This document shows, in pieces, positions 27,320-39,400 of a stretch of DNA of 62,500 nucleotides; position 1 is the first letter of the stretch; the number at the start of each line of letters is the position of its first letter. The notes under the pieces were generated by a model. The model ran no database searches and was not told where the DNA came from. It saw only the letters and a program-made list of their open reading frames with translations. The DNA is from Chrysomallon squamiferum (Eukaryota; Mollusca; Gastropoda; Neomphalida; Peltospiridae): positions 3,578,080 to 3,640,579 of the forward strand of contig CM022668.1 of assembly GCA_012295275.1 (NCBI GenBank). The letters are read 5' to 3'. Position numbers and translations under genes: made by a program.

Positions 27320-30001
27320 AAAAAGTATCAATGTTCAAATCAAGGTCATCCAGAAGGCTCATACTTAAATAAAAATTAAAACTCGGTCAAAGGATGTAAC
27401 GGGTTGGGAGAATACATACTCCAGCCATGTTTGCTGAAACGGTTTAATAATTTTAATTTCAGGAAATACTAGAATGTTTTAGCATTGTCAGTGTAGGTAT
27501 CAATATCAATTATTTATAAGTCAATGCATGGGTAACAATAAAACGTACACAAGTTACATGCAAGGAAAATAGGTTTGAAAACTTCTTTGAATCGAAATTC
27601 CAGTATTTTTTTTTTAACTATTTATTTACTTGCGAATAATAATAATAATAATAACAACAACAACAACAACAACATATGTGTTTACTGATCTTATTAAATC
27701 ATATTTCCCCCCAGCTTTCCCGCCTAAATAGTGTCAGCCATATTTCTCATATTTTAAAGTAAAACAACTGGAAAATAATAATAAAAAAATAATATATATA
27801 TATATATTAATAAATAAAAATTTAAGATATTACACGAATCTAATATTCGATTAACAATACATCAATTTTTCTTAAAAATATTAACTAATTCAAGTAAACT
27901 AAAAATATAAAATTTATTTTGTTACAAAACAAAACACCAAAAGACAACCACAAAAAGAAAAGAAACTAAATTCTTTCATTATTACAAAGAATATGAAAGA
28001 TTTATCAGTTTACAAATTAGTTGATAATCTTTAGAAAAAAAACAAATAAAATAAAAATAAATAAATAAGTAACATTTTATGGTAGAAATATACCTTGACA
28101 TCACTGCGTTAGTTCTAAATTTATCCACCTCTGTTTTCGAGGTTATCATTTTCTCGATGCATTTTAAATGACGTCAGTGTTCTTGATTCTGTTTTGTTAT
28201 GAGTGGTGTTCGTTTATTTCTTAAAATGTACAAAACTATATTATCATAAAGAGTCTTTTTATTATTTATCAGATACATATTTTATTTTCTCTAGAGCAGC
28301 ATTATAATATAGAAAGTGTGTCCAAAATGGTCGCGATAAATTTTCACCCTTATCTTATATTCTGTACTGAAACACTAATCTTACTGAAAAGAGCAAAACA
28401 GTCTATATCTATGTCACTTTTATTATAATAATGAAATCGTCCATCAAAAGTTTATAATTTACAGGAAACAGAATGGTAAAATGTAAATAGCTGACGAGCA
28501 ACATTAGTAAATAATTTTCCGAATATGTGTATTTGTTCAGTAGGAACCAAAATAACCAAAACATAATTAAACTTAGATCTTAAAGTGTTATTTTTAAAAT
28601 GGTTTTCATTTAAAAAAATAACAAAATAATTGTTGTTATTTAAGACCTAATTTGTTATCATGTTAATATTTTTTAGATTACAACTAAATCAACAGGTGTG
28701 CATCTAATACTCTCGAGAAATAAAACAGTCTTATAGTTTTTGGCAGGATATAATAAATAATTGGTTACAAGACATAAGGTTTTATTCTATTCAGGTCGAA
28801 TCGGTAGAACCTCGTTGTTATTACATCAGTTATTTTTAGTAAATCTATGTTATTAGAGCTAAACGTTATAAACATACGAATTTACAGTTTAGCAGTGATT
28901 CTATTTTCTACTTAACGCAAAATGTTTGAATTCCAAAATTCTGAAATAGTCCGTGAGCCAGACACCTAATGATTGGTGAACAGAGATTCGGTGTAGATTT
29001 TTCATTTAGTATCATGTCTGGGAATCGTCCAAAATCAGTCGGACGACATTTTTTTTAAAGACATAGTAGATATCGGTAATAATGTAATAACTCTCGACCA
29101 CATATATCTTGGATTTGGATTATTGAATTTTGTTTAAAATGTTGAACATACTGAAATATAGTTATTTACATTTATTTTATAATATTTTAGTAAATACAAG
29201 AAAAATGGCTGAAAAAGGCACGGTCTTTCGATTCTAATTCATCTTGTCACCCACAGATATCTTTAATTCTAAATTAAAACTGTTTCAGATCAGTTTTGTT
29301 TCTGAATCATTTAGAGCGGTTAATGTTGCATCCATGAAAATGGTTAAATCAAGTCCTTTTGGCAAATGATTACTTGTAGACAGGCTTTTACATAGAAGTG
29401 TCTAATATTTTCCGAATACGTTACCAAGTCTGCATGTCTATTCATCTGTCTATCTATCGAGACATCCACGTACACATTTTATTTTGCTATTAGTAATTCT
29501 ACGTTAAGAGAGACAATGTCTGTTCTTTCTGATCCACATTTTCTGTTACAGGCACCATAACTAATTTTGGAAGATAACAAATCAAAATAGATATGTTTTG
29601 CTGATACATTAGATACATTAGAATCGATTAGATGATCACGTGCGATACTTTGTTCTGGAAATATATTGCGGTATAATAGGAAAATCTATCGCAACAGTTT
29701 TGAATGAATAAATCTACTGAAAATAAAATTAAATAAATAATATAAAAAATAATTATATGTAATTATAACGGTTTTGCATGTCTGGTCATAAACGAATTAG
29801 GCTCACCAAACCCCACCTCCCTACACACCTCCCCCCAAAAGAGAAAAAGACAGAAAAGAGAAGAAGAAGAAGAAAAACCGTCGCCATCCAGGAAATTTGA
29901 AACCACTGACGTCATTCTTAGCGGTTTGAAAAAAGAAAAAAACAAACCAAAAGAACAACCTAGAAAACACAGCTAGAAAAATTCAGAACTAACATCTACT
30001 G
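26540..30001. other. Divergent promoter region between genes B and C
   Basis: About 3.5 kb between the start codons of two head-to-head paralogs. It contains A and AAT tracts (about 26,790-26,860, 27,278-27,325, 27,636-27,675) and AT-rich unique DNA, with a full TGACGTCA palindrome near 28,170 and another at 29,907. No further coding exon was recognised. The two genes may share regulatory DNA, but the distance argues against a compact bidirectional promoter. Confidence 0.5.
29907..29914. promoter_or_regulatory. Palindromic CRE-like site 88 bp upstream of the gene C start
   Basis: TGACGTCA, the consensus cAMP-response/ATF element, lies 88 bases before the proposed start codon of gene C. Similar GACGTCAC sites precede genes D and E at comparable distances. 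This is suggestive only: the same octamer occurs elsewhere in the window (near 13,385, 28,170, 36,020, 49,415 and 61,725). Confidence 0.3.
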
Positions 30002-33000
30002 ATGACAAGGTACTTAATTCCAGATATATTTTTACCATAAAATATTAATTAATTATTTATTATTTTAATATTTCTGAAAGGATTTTTGGCGAGATTTTTT
30101 ACCTAAGTAAGAGGTTTAATTTTATTTATTTTCGTAAGAATTAGATAATTTTTAAAAACTTTATTTATTTTTATTTTTTATTTATTTATTTAGTTATTTA
30201 TTATTTAAAAAACACAAATATTATTAACTCTATGGATAACCCTGATATGAAAATGAATTTGTCTAGAACCGTATACTTTTAACCTGTTTTGCTGCACTTC
30301 ATTTTATCATCAACGTAGACTGTCAGCGTCTTTATGTCAGTAACTTAGCTGGACCAAACTTCGAACTAATGTGATTTACTTATTCAGTTTGTAGTTTTAT
30401 TTATTAATAAATCCAATCACTCATTCAATTTTCAAAATTATTAAAGGGTTACTTGTTTATCTTTTAATATTCTTTTTTTAATGTTTTTCTAGAAATTATT
30501 TAATTTTATTTTAGTATTTTTATCCATTTTCTTATGAAGATAACCTAAACCAAAAGCGAAAGCATTATCATCTAATGCATCCTTGCAGATGTTTTGTTAT
30601 TATATTATTATACTTCATTATCAACAGAGGAACAAACTGGAAGCACTAGTTTGTTGCATCATGACAGATAAATAAAATCAGGGTTTGTTGCTTTTTTCAG
30701 AATCATTTTCATGTTTGGTTTGATTTTCTTGCTGCGGTTGGTATGGCACTATACCAACAGCAGCAGCATCTCTCCGCAGTCAGATGACGTTGACACTGAT
30801 GGTAAGGACGATGTCATGAATACAGCTGACATTAAGGAGTCAGATGAAAAATATCAATTAATGACAGTTGTCGATTTATATTAATTGTTTATAATTATAA
30901 CAGAGAAAGTACAGGAAATGTCCTTTTTTAATTCAGTTACGTATATAAATTTAAATAGGTCCTACAAACAAAATAATATAACATATATCTTTTTTAAATA
31001 ATAAAAAAAAAAAAAAAATAATAATAAAATTTAAATAAATAAAACGGAAATGTATTCATTTTTAATTTAATTTCTGTAACCTGTAGATGAACAGTTAGGA
31101 CACTGACGAGTTACAGACTTTCATAATAAGCATTTGGCATTATCCTGGATGTAAAACATTACTTAAGGCTAATGGGAAATATAGCAGACTACCCTCAGAA
31201 ATATCAATTAATGACAATCGTTGAATCAGCATTATTTGGCGTGTCATTAAACAAAACAAACTTTGTCATTTTAGGAGAAACTCTGCCACTAATGTTATGG
31301 TGGGATCCTCTCGAAGGCAACAGCAATGGAAGAGTAAATTGTGGCAATATCTCTTGTTATAAGACAATTGACAAAAGCAGGTTGAATGAACAAGAAATTA
31401 TGGTAAATTTATTTACATTCGGGTATGGTCGGATTAGAAAATGTATAAGCATATGTTTTTACACAAATGTTTTTAGTTTATAGTTTTCAAGTGTGATTAT
31501 AAATTTATAAAGTAGGTTGAAAACAACAGAAACATCAACAAAGGAAAAAATAATAACAATCTAAAGAGTGTAATTGTCAGTTGTAATGGTTGTTTGCCGG
31601 GAAGCATCAATCTTACATAAAACAGAAGAATCCAATAAAGAAAAAATTCATATGTTATATTACTTGTGTGTATAAGTGAGCTTGTACGTTTTTGTGAGTG
31701 TGTGTATGTATTTAATTCTTTTGGATCACATGTTTAACCTTCTTCTAAAAAGAGAAAGTTGTAAGATCGTAATATTTTGGTTTATCTTTAAATTATTTTC
31801 TAACACAGTGTTGAGTAGACATCTCAGTCTGCGGACCTCTGCATGTTTCACTGATTGTCATAATTTCAGGCGATCGTGTTTTACGGATCTCGGTTTGCAG
31901 AGGAAGGTTTTCCAGTGCCAAGAAGATTAACTGATATCTGGGCAGTAATGCACGAAGAATCTCCTAAAAATAACTTTTTCCTTTTTCAAAATAAAGAAGT
32001 AGCTGAACTCTTTAATGTTTCCTGCACATACAAACGAGAATCGGACTACCCAGTACCCACGATGTTGCTGAAAAACCCGAATGATGTGTTAAATACTACG
32101 TACATGATGTCGTTGAAAGATAAAAATCAGTGGAGGAGAAATGGTCTGGCACCAATCGTATTTATTCATTCGGCCTGTCACGTTCCCTCTGACAGATCTA
32201 ATTACATTAAAATGTTGATGAAGTATATCAATGTGGATTCGTACGGATTATGTGAAAATAACAGACAGTTACCTCAACAGTGAGTATTTTCTTTTAAAGA
32301 TAAATAATTAGGAACTATTGTTTAGAAATAGATTTTTATTAATAATATAAAAACAGAATCAGAGTAAGTATAAATAAACAAATGAAAAATAACAAAGAAA
32401 AAATATTAAATAAAAATTAAACCAAATATCATAAGAATAGAAAAGAAAAACGTATTTGTATGTGTAATAAAAAGAAAGTAAAAATAAAGATATGTAAAAA
32501 ATAGTTTATTTAGATATATATCATGATCCTATTATCAGTTATCGGATTTCAACATTATAGACTTTGTATTCTGTAAAGTAAATACTAATAAGCTTATTCA
32601 TTAAGCTGAGAGATGAACTTGTTAATGTATGTTTTCTTACCATAGTTTGAAACTCACTTCATCATTCGCGGCTTTGAACTCCCCCAAATTCTTTAAACTT
32701 TTGGCAAAATACAAGTTCATCATCGCCTTTGAGAATGCTGTGTGTGATGATTATATTACTGAAAAGTTCTGGCGTTCATTTCATCTGGGCATCGTTCCCA
32801 TTGTGTTTGGCTCGCCAAAAATAAAGGTAATTAATTAGAATATATTTAAAAGCAGAGAAATAAAATTTAATTAAAAATAAAGCTGATTAATTATTCCTAA
32901 GATAGACAATTAAAATTTAAATAAAATGAATTAAAATAAAGTTAAATACTAGTAAAAACCCAAATCAATAAAAACAACAACAACAAACAAACAAACAAAC

Positions 33001-33733
33001 AAAAAACACACAAAAAACCAAAAACCAAAAAATAATGTATGTGTAATAGATCGCATGTTGCTGACCTAAATGAGTAATCCAGAGAAGCTTCTTCCCTTAT
33101 GTTATCTCGTATAACAAAGCTACCTACTAAACTGGTAAGTCACTGATTTGCTCAATCACGTTTTTGATTGCATTAATATAGAAATTAATTTGTTATTTAA
33201 TACCCCCACCCCAGGATTTCCTGCCTGCAAACAAATCTGCTATCATCATCAATGACTTTGCGTCTATTGAAGATGTAGTCAAACACATCAAATACCTCGA
33301 TGAACACGACGATGAATATGAGAAATATCTTCAATACAAGAAAGACGGCATCAGCAACACATTTTTGTTGGATGAGCTTGAACGACGTGACTGGGGACAA
33401 GGAAAACGCCATTCATCCTTTTTACAAGGATTTCAGTGTCATCTGTGTCATAAACTTTATAACGTGAGAAAACTGGCATCCAAAGGACTCCCTCTTCCAG
33501 TTATGAGAACTAAATTTGAACATTTCAGCTGCCCGAAACCACGACAGTTCAATGAAAAAGGATTGTATATGCATAACACATCAGACAGTAACAGTGACTG
33601 GGTGTTTGCTGGATTCTATGCACACGGACTGTTAAAGTACTTAAAAGGTGAAGTGAATGTCACAACACATTATCTTTATACACTTGCTAAACATATAGAA
33701 GAAATGAAAATGACTAGTAGAGATGAACTGTGA
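30002..33733 (+). CDS. FUT10/FUT11-like fucosyltransferase, paralog C (6 coding exons)
   Basis: Exons: 30002-30009, 30701-30801, 31275-31402, 31870-32279, 32646-32826, 33215-33733; total 448 residues with all phases matching. The first coding exon is only 8 nt (ATGACAAG, giving M-T-R after joining); it is supported by the equivalent micro-exons of D and E and by phase. Residues 4-20 form the membrane anchor, but residue 15 is Arg where B, D and E have Gly, which is unusual in a hydrophobic core. HEESPKNN (from about 107), RESDYP and the FENAVCDDYITEK motif (ending at about 256) are intact. 'HSAC' at about 180-183 replaces the HSDC or SSDC of the other copies. The last exon is very close to that of gene B, so B and C are each other's nearest relatives. 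Exon 2 stops at GATG|GTAAGG, because the later donor used in B is destroyed here. This gives a shorter acidic stem. A (TAA)n(TTA)n inverted repeat begins just after the stop. Confidence 0.88.
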
Positions 33734-33734
33734 A

Positions 33735-33738
33735 AAGA

Positions 33739-33809
<71 letters not shown>
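33735..33809. repeat. (AAT)n-(ATT)n perfect inverted repeat just after gene C
   Basis: About ten AAT triplets are followed directly by about ten ATT triplets, forming a self-complementary arm pair with no loop. It starts within a few bases of the gene C stop codon, so it would lie in the 3' UTR and could fold into a long A-U hairpin. Confidence 0.85.
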
Positions 33810-33811
<2 letters not shown>

Positions 33812-34292
33812 ATTATAGATTTATTTTAATAAGATGAATATAAAAATACACGATCATAATATTATGGCACATTAACTTTTTATTGTGCTGTTTGTGAAAA
33901 TCATGTGTGTGGGTGTGTGCGTGCGTGAATCTGGATAGTTAATTAATTGACAGCTGTTAGCTTTATAATCATAACTTAATAATAAGTGAACGAAATGATT
34001 TAACAGTTAAAAGGGGAAGAAGAAAAAAGAAAAAGAAAAGAAAATAAAGCATAAATTAAAAATAAGACAAAACGTATGTAGAAATATCAATATTAGTAAT
34101 TTGTTTATTATTGTTGTTGCTTTAAACTGTTTTATTTGACCATCTGTTAAATAATAATTATATTTGTATTAAAGTTAGAATAAACGTTTATGTCTCTTTG
34201 CCCAATTTTTTTCTGCTTCGAGGTACAGTCTTACTGCTAGAAAAGTATAAATAAAAATAAAAATATCAAATCAAATAAGGAAATATACTATA

Positions 34293-34587
34293 CGGGTACC
34301 GGACCAATTATCCGGACTCCTTGGGGCCTGAGGCATTCCTGTTTTCTGGTACTAAGGCATCTAAATACGTAAATAATTAGGCATAAACTTTTTAAAATTA
34401 AAAACATAAAGAAAACTACCATAAATATTGCGGCGAGTGAATGAACGCCACGCGGCTTGAAAGAGTAGTTCCGGTTTGGTGAGGACAACGCCCCCACGCG
34501 CGGACTATGAAAATAGCGTCGAATTTTATTTTTCAGTTTTCTGGTCTTTCTGGATTTCAGGACACCAGATAATTGGTCCGGTACCCG
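34293..34587. mobile_element. Short MITE with 20-bp terminal inverted repeats and TA flanks
   Basis: The left end CGGGTACCGGACCAATTATC is mirrored at 34,568-34,587; identity runs about 20 bases, then one mismatch, then GG. A TA dinucleotide sits outside each end (34,291-34,292 and 34,588-34,589), fitting TA target duplication as in Tc1/mariner and pogo/Tigger elements. The 295-bp interior has no coding capacity and is more GC-rich than its surroundings, including a CG-rich patch near 34,440-34,520. A non-autonomous DNA transposon. Superfamily assignment is inferred from the target site and terminal sequence style. Confidence 0.8.
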
Positions 34588-34589
34588 TA

Positions 34590-36309
34590 CTATGTTTTGA
34601 ACCAAGTTTCATAACAAGTTTAAGTTTTTTCCCTCTGATACTAATTAACCATACTTATTCCATTATTAGTTTCAGTATTTATTTCCAAAGCATTGCCACA
34701 ACCACATAACAATCAAATTAAAATGGTAATTACTACTGAGAAAACAATCGCAAATGAAGCTATTTTTAGACCACAATCGTAGATTTTTCGCTTTTTCGGG
34801 CGTCAGAAATATACAAACATCTCGAAACCTTCATTTCTTTTGTGCAGAAGGTCTCATCAACTCAGATTGCAAATAATATTTTGACGAGAAGTTATATGTT
34901 TACATAACCTTGATGTTTTATTTACCAAGGTAGAACCACAGTCAGTGTATACGTAATGTTATGCGTTAAATAGTCATCTTTTGAAATCAAAAAAAAAAAA
35001 AAAAAAAAAGGTAATTATTAATCAGGTGGATTTGGTGAGGAAAATCGACTTGATCAGTCGCTTTCTGACGCATACGGAAACCAACTTCTGTAGCCATGAC
35101 TTACAGAGCAACTCGATGATGTATTTCTCAGGCAGACCGTTATGTTGTTTTTTCCTTCCTTTAAGTCTCAGTTATATTGTTTTCCAATGATATATTTTTG
35201 AAAAAGGTCTGTTACTCGGAAATAGTCAAAAGATTTGACAGAAGTTTTTCTTTTCTTTTTTTCTTTTCTGTTTTTCTTTTTATGAAGCTTTGCTACGTTT
35301 TCGGGAACAAAAACATTGTATAAATCATAATAAGAGTTTTAATTTTTCTTTGGTCAAGATTTTTTGTAGGAAGAAAGCGCGCAGAGTTAACCTGGTGAGT
35401 GTATAAAATAGTGTATGAACGATGTTCACGATACACGTTTGTAGATGGCCGCTTTTTTCTTTTTTACTATACAAACTAACATTCTTGCAATGAATAAAAA
35501 GATATGAGTTATAAATATTCCATTAATGCATATTTTATTCAAACAGAACTTGGAACAGAGAATAAATCGAGCTTTTCTGATATTTTTGGAAAGCAAAAAC
35601 AATACAAGGTATCATTCGTTCAATAAACACAAATATAACACTTAAATTTTTCCGTTAATGCAGTTTTTATACAGAGAATAAATCAAGCATTCAAAAATCA
35701 GTAAAAATATGTCAAAACAATATAGCATCCCGAAAATACAAGCGCATTAGGATAACTTGACATACATTATAACATTATATCCATTATAATCACCACAGGA
35801 ATGCACGCATGACACCCAAACAACATGAGAACATTTGTGCATGGTTCAGATGGAAGCTACTCATGTCTTTATCCTTAGAACCTTCGCTTGTTCCGTGCAG
35901 CTGTAACCAGTTAGACGCAGAGATGGCAAACATTACATAGACAGACAACGTAGAGTGACTCCCCCTCCCCAGGAAATTTCGTATTTGTGTGGCGTGCATC
36001 TGCAGAATCGTTTTCTGACAGTGACGTCATCAGCTAGGAATGCCTTAGATCACAGGCTTAGTCGACAGCGGACAGCGGACTCGGGTCTCAGGGAATAAGA
36101 GTTTACATATCATGCATTTACTGACACTTTCGTCTGAGGCTGAGATGATCGGTCACTGTAGAATGTTGGCAGCGATGTGTCTGGCAGAGGATAGTCTCCA
36201 CTGATCAAATACGGTTCTGTTTCATTCAGAGTTGACGGAAACAGCTTATTGTGTTCAGGAAGTCCTGCCACTTCTTAAAAAAAAGAAAAAAAAAGAAACT
36301 TTTTTTGTT
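34590..36309. other. Intergenic DNA between the MITE and the gene D duplication unit
   Basis: Mostly unique AT-rich sequence. A less AT-rich stretch at about 35,790-36,250 includes TGACGTCA near 36,020 and repeated GACAGCGGAC-like words near 36,065; it could be regulatory or a decayed element. No supported exon. Confidence 0.45.
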
Positions 36310-36385
36310 TCTTTTCAGACAAATATGCTACGGCTCAAATCAAATTCCGGAAATAAAAACTAATGACGTAAATGAAGAAGAAATA

Positions 36386-36394
36386 AGACGTCAC
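36386..36394. promoter_or_regulatory. CRE-like AGACGTCAC upstream of gene D
   Basis: A GACGTCAC core (one base off the full palindrome) lies about 70 bases before the gene D start. It is conserved in the E copy at 44,338-44,345, within the duplicated upstream block. A possible shared promoter element; function is not shown. Confidence 0.3.
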
Positions 36395-36461
36395 GATAAC
36401 TGAAAAATACAAACAACAACAACACAGTTCGAATAAAATTATCGCGAAAAGACATCTGATC

Positions 36462-39400
36462 ATGTCAAGGTAAATTATTAAAAATAACTAATTCTTTCAG
36501 AGTATTTGGTAATCCTTTAAATTTTCTTGGTTTTGATGATAGGGTAAATATAATAAGATCGTATAAATTAACCAATATTAAAAGCTCTTTTTGGCTTGTC
36601 AAATCAACCAATCTTCTGCGTGTAGAATTTAGATCCGTGATTTTCAACACGTTTCAACCATCAAGTAGTATCATTACTATTTTAAGGAGAGATTTTAAGC
36701 CACAGTAAGCTTATGCAGCTTCATACAACCTTTTCTCATTTTAGTCTGCACTGGTAGCAGAATAATAAATCACGAAAAAATATTACGTTAGGACTCCACT
36801 AACACAGTTCCTACTTGAATCAGCCCTCTAAAATTTGAATTTGAAATTTGTGGACAGAACCAGAGCGATTTTATAATTAGTATAACGTTTGAAGAATCCG
36901 AAATCAGTCGATGAACATTTCACAGTAGTTGTTTTGAGCATTTTAGAAGATTGTATAAGAATTTTACTTTTTTCTCTCGATATAGTAAAATATCTATAAC
37001 TTTAATATTTATTTTGCCGTTGAAGAACATATATTGTTTCAGAAATAGTTATTATAATTATTCCTCGTGTAAAATGGTTAAATTTAAAATGACAAAAATA
37101 TCTGGTATATCATAAAAGGACGCAAAGCTACTAATCTGAAATGTCTATCAACTGATTTTGTACACTTTAGACATCATACATTTTAATTACGCCTGGTTCA
37201 TAATAAAATGTCAGACTCTTGAGAATGGATGTACAAAAACCTGTTTCAGAATCCGTGTACATGATTTACTCATTCTATAGATTTTCATTTTACAATTTAG
37301 AACCGCATCAGTTTCTGTTAATAACATGAAGTATGCATCAGCTGTAAGTAAAACAATTAAATCTAAGTTTATTGTTTGTTGTTTCCATCATAATCCACGT
37401 TAGATAAACACATGAAAATATTTATTTATGTACATCTTTTTTTTTTAAGAATTATTATGAAGTTGTTTGGTTTGATTTTCTTGCTGGGGTTGGCGTGGTA
37501 CTCTACAAGCAGCAGCTTCGACTCTGACAAAAGTGACAAATCTGACGGAAAATGTGAAGATGTTTCCAGCTGTGCACATGTAAAGAAAACTTCCGTTCAT
37601 GGTATTTAATTAAAGTCAACACATTTTTGTTATATGATAGTGAACTGTCAGAGGTAAATTCTGATAAAAACAATAAAATTAGAGATTTAAACACTATGTG
37701 TTAAGAACCATTTCAATTATAATTTTAGTAATGTCAGTCAACCTCAGAGGTCTTTCCCATTCAAGGAATCACTCCGCTTCTGGTGTTCACTGGCCTTGGG
37801 AAAATTCACATGAAAAATTCGTTGAGTCATTTAGTCATAAAACTATCTTTCTTCCTTTCAGAACTAGCACATGAGCAACAGATAATGAATGGCTGTTCTC
37901 TGTAACTATATTTTAGGGAAACCTCTGCCACTGATGTTGTGGTGGGATCGTGTCAGGGACAGTGTAGACGGCAGAGTTGACTGTGGGGATGTTTCTTGTC
38001 AGGTGACAACAGACAGGAGCAGGTTACATAAGCAGAAGAACATTATGGTAAGTTTCTTGATACGTCATTACAGAAGGTATATCAAGTCACGTAGCTAAAA
38101 GTATATGGTTAAGTTTTTATGTGTGTATGTGTGTGTGTGTGTTAGTGTGTGTGTACGTTGTTACTGCTGCTGTGTTACTGATAATGTAAAATGTCACTTG
38201 TAAATTTTAGTTTTGTAAGAATTTAATGATTTCGAGAGAGGTAATTCCGGATTTTAACCAATTTGAGTTTGACTTTAACATAAGATTGTTTTAGCCTACA
38301 GTTCCGTTTATTATGGTGAATAATTGCATCTGTTTCGATAAAAAAAAAAAAATAATAATAATAATAATAATAATAATACAAAAAATAATAATAATAAAAA
38401 AAAAAAAAAAACATTCTAAAACAATAAAAAAATAAATGAAAAAATAAAAAAAGGAAATCAAGATGAATGAAATGAATAGAAAAAGCTAGCTGGAACGTGT
38501 TGAAAGCTGTCAGTATTAATTGGTTGCGTGTGGAAACTGGTTAATGCTCTTGATAAACACAAACTGAAATACAGAATGGGAAGAATCTGGTAAAAAAAAA
38601 AAAAAAAAAAAAAAAAAATGCAGTCTCTATATGTTTAATGCTTCACGACTGTGCATTTTCAAGTATAAAATTGTGAACGATATGACCCGCAAAATCAGCA
38701 TTTTCTTCAAACGTTTATATAAATATTTATATATATTTTAAAATATTTTTTTGCTGAAAAATTCGAGAACGTTATCAGCCATAACTTTCACTGGAATAAA
38801 GATAGGTATATGACTTTTCATTTTCTTTTTTAAATTTATAATTATATTTTATACTATTTGGGTAATTTAAAAAAAAGAAGAAGAGTGATAGCTATTATTA
38901 AATGTTGGGTGCCAAAAGATATTATTGCATATTCATGAAATCCCATCACCGTATTAAACCCACGAACTAGAAGAACAGAATGGGTATGATTTAATGGAAA
39001 CTAGTGTATATTGATAAAATTATGCATATGATAAAATGTATTATCTTCAGTTCTAAATCTAACAGTAATTTAGACAAATGGACCAAATATATGCTTCGTC
39101 TGTGCATCTCCAGACATATCAAAGTGTACAGGAAAAATCAAAACATGTGACATCAAGAGAAATAAGAACCTCAGACTGAGTTAACTGGATGTCAGCATGT
39201 TTGAAACAGCTATCTGATTGTTATATTTTAGATGGTTATGTTTTACGGCTCCGAGTTCGCTTTAAGAGGTCTTCCATTTCCGAGGAGACCAAATCACCTC
39301 TGGGCTATACTGCTGGAAGATTTTCCAGAAATTAACTGGTTCCTTTTTCAAAGAAAAGAAGTAACTGATCTCTTTAATGTTTCCTGTACATTCAAGCGAG

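Noticed and set aside
31172-31274. Upstream extension of exon 3 in gene C (open frame MGNIADYPQKYQ)
   Set aside because: It precedes the TTTTAG acceptor that aligns with the other paralogs, and it partly duplicates intronic sequence near 30,848, so it is intronic read-through.
37326-37343. Exon ATGAAGTATGCATCAGCT|GTAAGT as the first coding exon of gene D (and its copy in E)
   Set aside because: Its phase does not join to the anchor exon (reading runs into a stop). The homologous 8-nt exons at 36,462 and 44,393 join in phase and agree with B and C. It could still be a non-coding 5' exon.
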